Source: Rugalucina vietnamica (Eukaryota > Mollusca > Bivalvia > Lucinida > Lucinidae). Taken from it: DNA of 64,000 bases. Under the pieces are notes generated by a model. It worked only from the letters and a program-made list of their open reading frames with translations, was not told the origin of the DNA and did no database searches. Where the stretch lies: the NCBI GenBank assembly GCA_964017185.1, contig OZ024869.1, positions 59,918,761 through 59,982,760 on the forward strand, in the 5' to 3' direction. This document shows, one piece after another, positions 11,198 to 21,454 of this stretch; position 1 is the first letter of the stretch; each line of letters starts with the position of its first letter. A program made the position numbers and the translations under genes.

Positions 11198-11578
11198 TCA
11201 CTGCGCTTAAGTAGGAAACGTTAGCAAACTGACAATATTTCATATCAGCCGCATCATGGGAAAACCGACATTTGTATATACGTTAATATTAGCATAGATG
11301 AGCTGAGCAGCTGAGCAGTACTTGTGTTACAATACAAAAATAGTAGGTCTACAATCCCTCTGTTTTCTGAACCCAAAGTATCAAGAGGGCTCGGTAGATT
11401 TCTGTGGCTGTGCAACATATTGTGTGTCTTACCTGACCTGATACCACGAAGGCATCTTTGAACTCTCGCGGCTTAAATCAAAATAATAGTTTTACTTGTT
11501 ATAATGCAGAAAAATGTGGTGCCCCCTTTCATTCATGTCATGGGTGATTGTTTGTATGTTTTCAACCACATAATCTTG
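11198..11578. repeat. Tandem duplication, first copy, left part
   Basis: Matches 16,273-16,666 nearly exactly, starting at TCACTGCGCTTAAGTAGG. The second copy has a 15-bp insertion after CAAACTGA. The copy stops at AATCTTG, where a LINE is inserted, and resumes at 16,081. Confidence 0.9.
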
Positions 11579-11693
11579 CAAGAGCGTTGTTGATTATTTT
11601 CTGTGTACTCCATCACTATTCTGTACATTAAGCGATTTTAGTATACTACAATTCAGCAGTCTCTTCTCAGATGCGCATTGCCCTGTTTCCTTA

Positions 11694-14338
11694 TTGTTAA
11701 GAACACAAAATCTCGCTGAGAACGAAAATGATATGGTACTTCCCGGGTATGACATTAGATTGTGGAAGCATGAAAAAAGCCAAAGTTTTCATGACAATTT
11801 TAACCTTGATAGTCTACGGGAAATCGACTCGAAACTCTCATTTTTGACAAAAAGAGGGTCCTTGCAACAGGAGGAAATTGATGAAATCGTAATGCAAATA
11901 GGACAGAACTTTGAAAGATGCGCCGAAGCGTCTTTTGGGCGCGTAAAACGCCCTAGTGTAAAACACGAAAATGACACAGCAAACAAGCCATGGTTTAACG
12001 TAAATTGTAAACGCGCGCGAAACGATTATCACAAGGCACGACGAAAATATAACGCAAACAAGTCAGAACAAAATAAACAAATTTTGAGACAAACCAGCAA
12101 GTTCTATAAAAACACGATGAATCTTAGCGTTAAACAATTTAAAAACGTGCGAATACAGAAACTTAAAAACCTAAAAACCACCAACCCACGAGAATACTGG
12201 AAGATACTTAATTCCTCGAACCCAAAAAGTACATGCCAAGCGCCTCTTGACGAACTATACAACTATTTCAAGGAAGTAAATGATTATAGCGACCACGACA
12301 CCACGCATGTGAGCTTTTCCCAAAACGAAAATAACGACCGCATTAATGCGCGCTTAAACAGGCCGTTCAGCGAGGCCGAAGTGCGAGTGGCCATAAGTCA
12401 GCTAAAACTCAATAAGAGTGCTGGTCTAGATAATATAAAAAAAAAAACGAGCATATCAAATCTACATCGGGTTTAATGATACCAGTATACACGAAACTGT
12501 TTAATTTGGTATTCGATACCGCTATTATTCCAGACAGTTGGTCCGTCGGTGTTATAAAACCAATATACAAAAAGGGTGACCCTTGCAAACCGCAAAACTA
12601 TAGACCAATCACAATTTTAAGTTGCCTGGGAAAATTATTTACGTCACTGTTAAACAATCGCCTTAAAGAATATGACGAAACGACCCATGTGATTGAATCA
12701 TGCCAGGCAGGTTTCAGGAAAAGTCACTCAACTGCAGACAACACAGACAACATTTCATCATAAAATCCCTGATTGATATTGCAAAAGCGAAAAAGTCAAA
12801 ATTATTTGGGTGTTTCGTAGATTTTAGGCAGGCCTTTGATACGGTGTGGCGAAATGGACTTTGGCACAAATTAAATGAATATCAGATCAATGGTAAATGT
12901 CTGGCAGTAATAAAAAGTATATATAGTAATGTAAAATCTAAGGTTGTAACACAAGAAGGTGCGTCAATCTTTTTCCCGTGCTTGACAGGTGTCAGACAGG
13001 GTGAAAATCTTTCTCCTTTCTTGTTTTCCATATTCGTAAACGATTTGAACCACTTTTTAATGTCGAAAGGTTTAAATGGTCTCACATGCGAGTTTAACAA
13101 TAATGACATTTATATATATCTGAAGCTTATGCTGCTACTTTACGCAGACGACACAGTCTTGTTCAGCGACTCGGAGAATGACATGCAATGTGCTCTCAAT
13201 GCTTTCAAGGAATACTGTGACGAATGGCGACTCACAGTCAATATTGAAAAAAACTAAAATAGTTGTCTTTTCAGGGGGTCAACAAAAAAAATATAAGTTC
13301 ATGTTTGATGATCTAGAGATAGAAGTGACAAAGGAATTTAAATACTTGGGTATCTACTTCACTAGAGGGGGTTCATTTGACAAAGCAAAAAAGCATATCG
13401 TAGAACAAGCGAACAAAGCCATGTATTCCCTTCTGAAGAAAATAAGAACCTTAAATTTACCACTGGACATGCAGCTTGAACTTTTTGACAAAACTATCAA
13501 GCCCATACTGCTATACGGTGCGGAAGTATGGGGGTTTGGAAATTGCGATATTATCGAGCGGGTGCATTTGAAATTTCTGAAATACGTATTAAATCTAAAA
13601 AAATCGACACCATCACGCATGATATACGGGGAGCTTGGTATTTTTCCAATTAAAATCGAAATTCAACATCGCACATTATCTTATTGGTGTAAACTTATAT
13701 CAGACAGCTGTGAGACCCTAGGTACCCAGAAACTATCCACTTACGTGTACTCTCTAATATTTAATATGCATGAAAATAAGAAACTAAAATCTGAGTGGTT
13801 ACAAAACATTAAAACTAATTTAAATCACTTGGGCTACTCTGGGATTTGGAACATTCAAACTGCTCATAATATTAAAAGTCTGACCGCTTCACTCAAACGA
13901 AAACTTCAAGACCAATATATCCAAGATTGGTCAAACAAATCAAATACATCAAGCAGTAATATGCACTATAGATTAGTGAAGACAACGTTCGAACGTAGTC
14001 ACTATTTTAATCTCCTCCCAGATAACCCGATCAAGAAAATGGTGGCATTTCGAACACGAAACCACCGGCTCCCCGTCGAAGTAGGAAGTTGGGCGGGAAG
14101 CAAAGTAAATGAACGCACATGCCAGTATTGTAATGGCGAACTAGGGGATGAATTTCATTACGTATTGAACTGCAAACTATTTACCAACGACAGGAAAAAA
14201 TATATCAATAGATACTACTATCGGCGACCTAACGTAATGAAGTATAACGAATTAATGAATACGACAAACGCAACAAACCTTAAAAACTTAACGTATTTTG
14301 TTTCTAAAATTATGAAAACTGTACAGAATGCGACTTAG
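11694..14338 (+). pseudogene. LINE reverse transcriptase, frameshifted
   Basis: Four overlapping frames (11,694-12,476; 12,476-12,763; 12,700-13,257; 13,178-14,338) form one RT polyprotein. In order: a basic linker after a missing endonuclease (PWFNVNCKRARNDYHKARRK), the RT fingers (KPIYKKGDPCKPQNYRPIT), FRKSHST, the palm (FVDFRQAFDTVW), GVRQGENLSPFLFS, the catalytic LLLYADDTVLF, the thumb (FKYLGIYFTRGG) and the post-RT ILLYGAEVWG. It closes with a C-terminal zinc-knuckle-like CQYCNGELGDEFHYVLNC. Frameshifts occur near 12,440 (in an A-run), 12,760 and 13,250 (A-run), so no full protein is made. The arrangement fits the I/Jockey group; the exact clade is not settled. All catalytic-box residues that can be seen are intact, so decay is recent. 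Confidence 0.9.
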
Positions 14339-15616
14339 CAGAAAAGAGACTGTTACAGGCCGGTACCGGGTTGAAGCGAACGCGGTTCGCTGGAAAACGT
14401 GCGTCTTAGGGCTGGCTAGTCGGTATCTTGCCAGAGCAAATATTGCAATGGGTAGATACGTTTAGTCGGTCAGGGCCGGACGGATTCCGAGCGAGAGTAT
14501 TCCCAGCAACCTGGTGACGAACTGTTTTGTACATATGTATATACGTTTGCTTACATGTTGAAACATTAGTGCAGTTTGACACAGGGCGGAACAAGGATCG
14601 GACGAGTCCACCAAGCAGCAATGAGAGGAGTCGAGTTTTACGGAATATCCTTCAACGGATGAACTAATGATGGTTGTACATGTATAGTGGCTACGTCTAT
14701 TGCCCGGCAGCTGCTTCATGGACACGTCTGACCTTGCCCCGTCTTGGGCCAATTTTAAAGTTGTATGTAAATTAGACACGTCATGAGAAAATGTCCATAG
14801 ATATTCTAACCAGTTACTACACAAACCCAGACTGTACATATTTTAAATTAGTTATTATCTGTATACGATGGTCTTGATACCAAATCCCCTCATGCATTTC
14901 GTTTCGGCAAGACAGGGGGATTGGTCGCAAAATTGTTATACTTTAGCACTGAATAAGGCTGACCCTCGGGAGTGCGTCTTGCATATCAAGCAAGCTGCAA
15001 CACCCATTGGATCAGAAGACACCCTTATTGGTAAGTCCTTCGAATGCGAATGTCTTAAGACGACGTTTCAGCCTATTGTGACACTCATTGTTGAGTGGGT
15101 CGCACAAACCACCACCCTCATCATAAAACTATATAATGTAAGTAGACTGAAAAGTACTAACTGGGATTGTAAGCATTAATCAAATGAAATAAATAAATAC
15201 ATGTATTAAGTAAACAAATGCAATATACCTTCAGACTCATGACGGTCACTACTTTTCTTCAGAAATAATCCGTGTACAAGAATTCATAATTTATTGAAAT
15301 ACAGCATGACATCAGAATACAATTATTATCCTTAAAACTATTTGCACAAACTTTATATGCACAGAATCATACATAACAATATTCCATGTTTTATAGAATT
15401 CACAACTTGTTAAATTATTTACAATGACAACTTTGTAGTCAATGAACAAAATGAGGCTATAAATCCCATCAAAATCACGTGCAAGGGCTAATAGGGAGTG
15501 ACACAGATATTAATCTACGTCACTCAATACATTAATTTAATGATTCACACTTGATCGTGAAACTATTTACTTTGTGTATAGAAATGTATTTCTATAGTAT
15601 TGTATGTACTGTTTAC

Positions 15617-15618
<2 letters not shown>

Positions 15619-15651
<33 letters not shown>
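15619..15651. repeat. (AG)n microsatellite
   Basis: About 16 AG dinucleotides in the non-coding 3' part of the LINE insertion. Confidence 0.95.
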
Positions 15652-15655
<4 letters not shown>

Positions 15656-16080
15656 TTTTGTATCGCCGTAAGCTTACTTTGTAATAGTCATATAGACCGA
15701 AACCCTGCCTTAGAGTGCATTGAACCTTTGTTGTTCGCACACACTGATAATAATTCATTGGAAAACGCACCATAGCAGGCGCCCAAACAGTTTCCTATAA
15801 TGCATGTTTTTTTTTTCGATGCTTCGTAATAATAGTTTTTAGCTATAGATTTCTATGATTATTCATCAATACTTAATATTAAGTTTCAAATCTATAAGGT
15901 ACGCTTGGGGCTGTTTCGGAGCGGCATTGCAAAGCAGTAGCGTTTGCAAGGCAGCACTGAATCAGTCCGATGCGTGCTCCTCCACAGTGTATTCGCCATG
16001 TTGCTTGAAATTGCTTGCCCTTGTTGCTTGCTTATTGTAAGTCTGGGAATGAATAAATTGACTTGACTTGACTTGACTTG

Positions 16081-16272
16081 CTGATCTTCTATACCTGCTT
16101 TGCTAGTTTAAAGTTCGATCAAAACCTATACTCGGGCCTCTATCATATTTCGTCTCTTATTGGTCCCGTTTTTTGGTTGCATATAGTATGCAATTGTTTC
16201 GTCGAAGTTTTAGATTATACCAAAACTAGATACATATGTATAAACACACACACACACACACACACACATTTA
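16081..16272. repeat. Tandem duplication, first copy, right part
   Basis: Continuation of the first copy after the LINE, matching 16,667-16,872 apart from a few substitutions and a shorter (CA)n run at about 16,244-16,268. Confidence 0.9.
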
Positions 16273-16827
16273 TCACTGCGCTTAAGTAGGAAACGTTAGC
16301 AAACTGAAGGCAATTCCTTCCAATATTTCATATCAGCCGCATCATGGGAAAACCGACATTTGTATATACGTTAATATTAGCATAGATGAGCTGAGCAGCT
16401 GAGCAGTACTTGTGTTACAATACAAAAATAGTAGGTCTACAATCCCTCTGTTTTCTGAACCCAAAGTATCAAGAGGGCTCGGTAGATTTCTGTGGCTGTG
16501 CAACATATTGTGTGTCTTACCTGACCTGATACCACGAAGGCATCTTTGAACTCTCGCGGCTTAAATCAAAATAATAGTTTTACTTGTTATAATGCAGAAA
16601 AATGTGGTGCCCCCTTTCATTCATGTCATGGGTGATTGTTTGTATGTTTTCAACCACATAATCTTGCTGATCTTCTATGCATGCTTTGCTAGTTTAAAGT
16701 TCGATCAAAACCTATACTCGGGCCTCTATCATATTTCGTCTCTTATTGGTCCCGTTTTTTGGTTGCATATAGTATGCAATTGTTTCGTCGAAGTTTTAGA
16801 TTATACCAAAACTAGATACATATGTAT

Positions 16828-16875
<48 letters not shown>

Positions 16876-16878
16876 TTA
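16273..16878. repeat. Tandem duplication, second (uninterrupted) copy
   Basis: Unit of about 0.6 kb, following head-to-tail after the first copy. It contains no LINE, which shows the duplication came before the insertion. It ends in a (CA)n run (about 16,830-16,873) and ATTTATCA. Confidence 0.9.
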
Positions 16879-17099
16879 TCATATCTACCAATGCTGTCTG
16901 TGCATAGTCGTCGACAAACCGCATGGTTTTAAACATAACTCTAAAGATGTGGTTTGATGACTAAGTTATGACCCCAGAAGCCGCAGTCATTTTCATTTGT
17001 TCGTGTTCAACGACTGATTAATATCCCACTCAACATTTTTGGCCGGAACCTAAGCTTCATGGATGATAGTTCGTCTCTCACTAATGAGAAAGACCATCA

Positions 17100-20000
17100 T
17101 TATTTCTTGAATTGTGCTGATGTGTGTTGGTGAGTTCTTTGATGGCTGACTAGGCCAATTCTGGCTCTAAACTGTCGGTTGCAAGTAGAGCAAGTCAATG
17201 TCATAGAGTCTGCTGGTGGCACATTAGTTTTGGCTTTGCGCTCTCTTCGCTTTCTTTCAGCTTCACAGATTCTCTTCTTTTCATAGAGAGCTGCTCCTTT
17301 GTTGATGAGACCTCGCCACTTTGATCGCTCCTGTGCAGTCTGTTCCCAGGACCCCATTGGTATTTCGAAATCCTTCAGAGAGGCTTTGAGGGTGTCTTTG
17401 TAGCGTTTCTTCTGGCCACCTTGAGAGCGCTTTCCCTCCTGTAGTTCTCCATAGAAAACTTTCTTTGGAAGTCGCGCATCAGGCATTCTTATAACATGGC
17501 CAGTCCATCTTAGCTGTGCTAGCTTTAAGACTGTATGCATGCTTTGCATCCCTGCTTTCCTCAGGACCTCTGTGTCTGGAATCTTGTCCTGCCACTTGAT
17601 TTTTAACAACTTTCTCAAACAGCTTAAGTGGAAATGGTTAAGTCTCTTTGCATGGCGTTGGTATACTGTCCAAGTCTCACATGCATACAAGAGGGTTGGC
17701 AGTACCACAGCCTTGTAGACTTTCAGCTTGGTGTCAAGCTTGATTCCATTTCGCTCCCAGACATTTGCACGGAGTCTTCCGAATGCCACACTAGCTTTTG
17801 CAATTCTGGCAGTGATCTCATCATCAATATGCACTGCTCTGGAGAGAGTGCTTCCCAGGTAGGTGAACTTGTCAACAACTTTCAGTTTTTGCCCATTCAC
17901 AGTGATGGTTGGTTCATTATATGGTTTTCCGGGGGCTGGTTGGTGTACAACCTCTGTCTTTTTTGTGCTGATTGTGAGATCATAGTTATCACATGACTGT
18001 GAGACTTGATCCATGGCTCTTTGCATTTTTGCCTCCGTGTTGGCATTCTTATCCATATCATCTGCATAGAGGAGCTCATCTAGCACATCAGTCTGGACCT
18101 TAGTTTTGGCTTGCAACCTTCTGAGGTTGAATATGTTGCCATCAAAACGGTACCTGATTGGAAAACCAGTGTCACTGTCCTGAAAAGCATCCATAAGCAT
18201 GGCAGAAAACATCATGCTGAACAGTGTTGGTGCCAGAACACAGCCTTGTTTGACCCCATTTGTTACTTCAAATGGTTCAGAGAACTCTCCATCATTTTGC
18301 ACACGTGCCTGCATGCCATCATGAAACTGCCGCACCATAGCTATGAATCTGGGTGGACAGCCAAATTTGGCCATGATTTTCCAGAGTCCATCACGACTAA
18401 CAGTGTCAAAAGCTTTGGTGAGGTCAACAAACGTCATGTATAGATCTACATTCTGTTCTTGGCATTTCTCCTGAAGCTGTCTTGCTGTGAAGATCATGTC
18501 TATTGTCCCTCTGTCTTTTCTGAATCCACATTGACTTTCTGGGATAAGTCCCGTCTGCTCAAGATGAGCATTCAGACGATTTAACAGAATTTTTGCAAGT
18601 ATCTTCCCAGCAATTGATAGGAGGGAGATGCCTCTGTGATTGTCACAGACTTGAGGATTTCCTTTCCGCTTGTATAGGTGGATTATGGATGCATCCTTAA
18701 ATTCTTGTGGGATAGACTCCTTCCTCCACATACAGTGAAACAACTCTGTCAGTTTCTCTGCCATGGGTAGCCCCCCAGCTTTGTAAACTTCGGCAGGAAT
18801 TGCATCTGCACCTGGGGCTTTGCCAGATGATAGTTGTTGAACTGCTTTTCTTGTTTCCGTAACGGTAGGAAATTCATCTAACAGAACATTGCACTCTATC
18901 TGTGGAAGTCTGTCGATTGCATCCTGATTGATGCTTGATGGTCGATTAAGCACACTATTGAAGTGTTCTGCCCACCTTTCCAAGATAGCTTCTTTATCTG
19001 TGAGAAGAGTGTTTCCATCTGCACTGAGCAATGTGGTGGCTCCAGAACTCTTTGGACCATAAATGGTTTTCAGTGCATCATGAAATTTCTTCATGTCCTT
19101 TCTATCCGCAAAAGACTGAATTTCTTCTGTTTTCTTCCTCAGCCAGGAATCTTGCATGTCCCTAAGCTTGGTCTGGACTGTCTTACAAATGTTGCTGTAG
19201 GCTGCTTTCTTTGATACTGAGCTAGTATCATCTTGATGTGCCTTGAGCAAACGGTGCTTTTCTTCAAGAAGCCTCTGAATTTCATCATCATTCTCATCAA
19301 ACCAGTCTTGATGTTTGCGAGATGGATGGCCTAAGGTGCTTGCAGCTGAAGAAAGAACTGTTTTATGGAAAACTGTCCAGTTTTCTTCGGGGTCCTCTGA
19401 ACTGAGATTCATTGCATCCAGTTGGTTGCAAATGTCTGTTAAGAAATCTTGTCTCATGCTGTCTTTATTCAGCTTTGAGACATCCAGTCTCTTAGGAGCT
19501 TTCTTGCCTTGAGGTCGCCTCGCAGGCTGTATTCTTAGGTTGAGTTTGCTGACAACCAGTCTATGATCTGTCCAGCAGTCTGCACCACACATAGTCTTTG
19601 TCACTTTAACATCCTGCCTGTCTGTTCTCCGCACTATGACATAGTCTATGAGATGCCAGTGTTTGGAACGGGGATGCATCCAGGATGTTTTGTTCCTATT
19701 AGGTAGACGGAAGACTGTGTTGGTGATTAGAAGATCATGTTCAGCACACTTCCTGAGAAGCAAGAGACCATTGCTGTTGCACTTTCCAACCCCTTCTGGA
19801 CCTATAACTCCTTCCCAGGTCTGGTGGTCTGTACCCACTCTGGCATTAAAGTCGCCAAGAAGGATAAGCTTGTCTGTGCGGGGTGTTGCAGAAATAACAT
19901 TGTCTAGGTCATCATAGAACTTGTCCTTGACCTCATCTGGATTGGTCATTGTGGGTGCATAAGCACTGACAATAGTTGCATGTTTATTGCCTGACAGAGG

Positions 20001-20291
20001 AAGTCTCAATGTCATTAGACGGTCATTAATGCCTTTTGGCAATCCTGACAGCTTACCAACAAGTTCTGTTTTGATGGCAAAGCCAACTCCTGCTTCACGC
20101 CTCTCTTCACTTTTGCGTCCACTCCAGAAGAAGGTGTATCCAGCACCAACTTCTTTGATCTCCCCAACATCTGCGAACCGAGTCTCACTCAATGCAGCTA
20201 TCTGTATATCATACCTCCCAAGTTCTCTGCCCACAAGGGCCGTTCTACGCTGTGGTCTATCTGACCCAGCACTATCCATTAAAGTGCGCAC
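17100..20291 (-). CDS. LINE endonuclease/reverse transcriptase with C-terminal C2H2 finger
   Basis: A 1063-residue uninterrupted frame. Residues 1-250 are an APE-type endonuclease (SETRF at 35-39, LGDFNARVG at 145-153, LIDYVIV at 214-220, TDHRLV at 241-246). RT motifs follow: NHRGISLLS, QCGFRKDRGT, FVDLTKAFDT (621-630), NGVKQGCVLAPTLFS and LLYADDM (catalytic YADD at 742-745). The thumb (YLGSTLS) and LLYACETWT come next. A C2H2 zinc finger with C1034, C1037, H1050, H1054 closes the protein. The listed start is a GTG: the frame stays open upstream to a stop at 20,376-20,378 and includes the expected RIGAWNVRTL endonuclease start, but no ATG, so the true start is lost or lies in another exon or frame. 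An intact catalytic frame suggests a young copy. It resembles RTE/Proto2-type LINEs; the clade is not certain. Confidence 0.93.
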   Translation of the reverse strand: MRTLMDSAGSDRPQRRTALVGRELGRYDIQIAALSETRFADVGEIKEVGAGYTFFWSGRKSEERREAGVGFAIKTELVGKLSGLPKGINDRLMTLRLPLSGNKHATIVSAYAPTMTNPDEVKDKFYDDLDNVISATPRTDKLILLGDFNARVGTDHQTWEGVIGPEGVGKCNSNGLLLLRKCAEHDLLITNTVFRLPNRNKTSWMHPRSKHWHLIDYVIVRRTDRQDVKVTKTMCGADCWTDHRLVVSKLNLRIQPARRPQGKKAPKRLDVSKLNKDSMRQDFLTDICNQLDAMNLSSEDPEENWTVFHKTVLSSAASTLGHPSRKHQDWFDENDDEIQRLLEEKHRLLKAHQDDTSSVSKKAAYSNICKTVQTKLRDMQDSWLRKKTEEIQSFADRKDMKKFHDALKTIYGPKSSGATTLLSADGNTLLTDKEAILERWAEHFNSVLNRPSSINQDAIDRLPQIECNVLLDEFPTVTETRKAVQQLSSGKAPGADAIPAEVYKAGGLPMAEKLTELFHCMWRKESIPQEFKDASIIHLYKRKGNPQVCDNHRGISLLSIAGKILAKILLNRLNAHLEQTGLIPESQCGFRKDRGTIDMIFTARQLQEKCQEQNVDLYMTFVDLTKAFDTVSRDGLWKIMAKFGCPPRFIAMVRQFHDGMQARVQNDGEFSEPFEVTNGVKQGCVLAPTLFSMMFSAMLMDAFQDSDTGFPIRYRFDGNIFNLRRLQAKTKVQTDVLDELLYADDMDKNANTEAKMQRAMDQVSQSCDNYDLTISTKKTEVVHQPAPGKPYNEPTITVNGQKLKVVDKFTYLGSTLSRAVHIDDEITARIAKASVAFGRLRANVWERNGIKLDTKLKVYKAVVLPTLLYACETWTVYQRHAKRLNHFHLSCLRKLLKIKWQDKIPDTEVLRKAGMQSMHTVLKLAQLRWTGHVIRMPDARLPKKVFYGELQEGKRSQGGQKKRYKDTLKASLKDFEIPMGSWEQTAQERSKWRGLINKGAALYEKKRICEAERKRRERKAKTNVPPADSMTLTCSTCNRQFRARIGLVSHQRTHQHTSAQFKK

Positions 20292-20378
20292 ATTCCATGC
20301 GCCAATCCGTAAGGGGATTACTCTAGCTTTTTTCTTTGTATTTCGACCGCTTAAGGGGATCCCCGCTGATCGCGGTTA

Positions 20379-20960
20379 ACCAGCCAGGGGGTTTGAAGCA
20401 GGCAATTGTTTAGGGCACCTTTTCTAGCCCCTTCCCCATGCTACGGGGGTGAGCAGTGCGGTCCTAAATAGGTCTGCTCAGTCACTCAGCCGACTGCCGA
20501 ATTCTGCTTACTGCTTCTCCTCACAGAAAGCGACCATTAGAACTGAGCCGCCTGTGTGCAGGTCTGCAACTACAGCTCCCAGTGTGTCCTACACCTGCTG
20601 CTTCGCCACTCGCCCATCGCCACAGGACTTTGTAGGTATGTGGGTGCAAGTGTGATGAAATTGTTGTGTATGCAAGTGCTTGTGTGTTGAGAAATAAGAT
20701 GACATGCGCTATGAAATTGGATTATAGTGAGGAAGAGGTGCGCAACGTCAACCTCACTCTCTAGTCCTCGCCCAGCTGCGCCCAGAGGCAAGACACAGGT
20801 CAAGACGTCTGGAGTTGGGTTTGGATGCAGTGGATGACCGTAACATCTTTAGTGCCTTGTCACGCTCTGCATGTTCCACAACATGTTGCTGTATCGCTTT
20901 CTGAACCGTTGAATCAGATGATTTCTTCCGCTCCATCTACCGAAACAGTCTTTGCATATC
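20379..20960 (-). other. Probable 5' region of the minus-strand LINE
   Basis: GC-richer than its surroundings and placed directly upstream of the LINE frame. Short minus-strand frames (20,754-20,936, beginning MERKKSSDSTVQKAIQQHV) could be remnants of a first open reading frame. I recognise no domain, and the 5' end of the element cannot be fixed. Confidence 0.4.
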
Positions 20961-21292
20961 TGGACTAGGCATATCCAGACACACAGGTTTGATTTTGGAG
21001 TTTCCTTCTCCTAGATGAATTGCTGGCCACAGCTGAAGAGCTCCATCTACCCTTTCTTATGTTTTGTTTAGAGACCTGTAAACTCCTAGGAGGGCTGTCA
21101 ACCAAGACTAATGAGTTCCCCCTGCTTCATGGATAGCAACTACCTAACACATACACCCAACAGTTTATTACCATGAAATGCCTAAATAAAAACACCTAGC
21201 ATGGGGGGGTGCAACACACACGAGAATAAATATTATTTTCATCGTCCGTCCTGGCCCGTGGTAACAAAGGTTCATATTTAAAAGCCGGTAAG

Positions 21293-21442
21293 GTTAGCAA
21301 ACTGGCAGAATGAGCAGAACGAAATGGTAAAGTTAGCAAACTGGCAGAATGAGCAGAATGAAACGGTAAAGTTAGCAAACTGGCAGAATGAGCAGAATGA
21401 AATGGTAAAGTTAACAAACTGGCAGAATGAGCAGAATGAAAA
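21293..21442. repeat. 39-bp minisatellite, four copies
   Basis: Units start GTTAGCAAACTGGCAGAATG at 21,293, 21,332, 21,371 and (with one change) 21,410, exactly 39 bp apart. The array abuts the large satellite. Minus-strand 13-residue repeats (LLTLPFHSAHSAS) are a consequence of the period being a multiple of three. Confidence 0.95.
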
Positions 21443-21454
21443 ATGTCTTTGTCG

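Larger units (their letters stand above)
11579..16080 (+). mobile_element. 5'-truncated LINE insertion with (ACTTG)n tail
   Basis: Boundaries are set by the empty second copy of the surrounding duplication: AATCTTG|CTGATC there (16,666/16,667) is split here by 4502 bp. The insertion starts CAAGAGCG and ends TGAATAAATTGACTTGACTTG. The coding part (11,694-14,338) begins between endonuclease and RT, so the 5' end is truncated, as expected for target-primed reverse transcription. The shared CTTG at both edges may be a 4-bp target duplication or microhomology. The region after the stop is about 1.7 kb long and includes an (AG)n tract, so further small insertions inside it are possible. Confidence 0.9.

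Noticed and set aside
17628..20379. Plus-strand frames of 60-130 codons opposite the minus-strand LINE
   Set aside because: Antisense shadows of the LINE coding frame.
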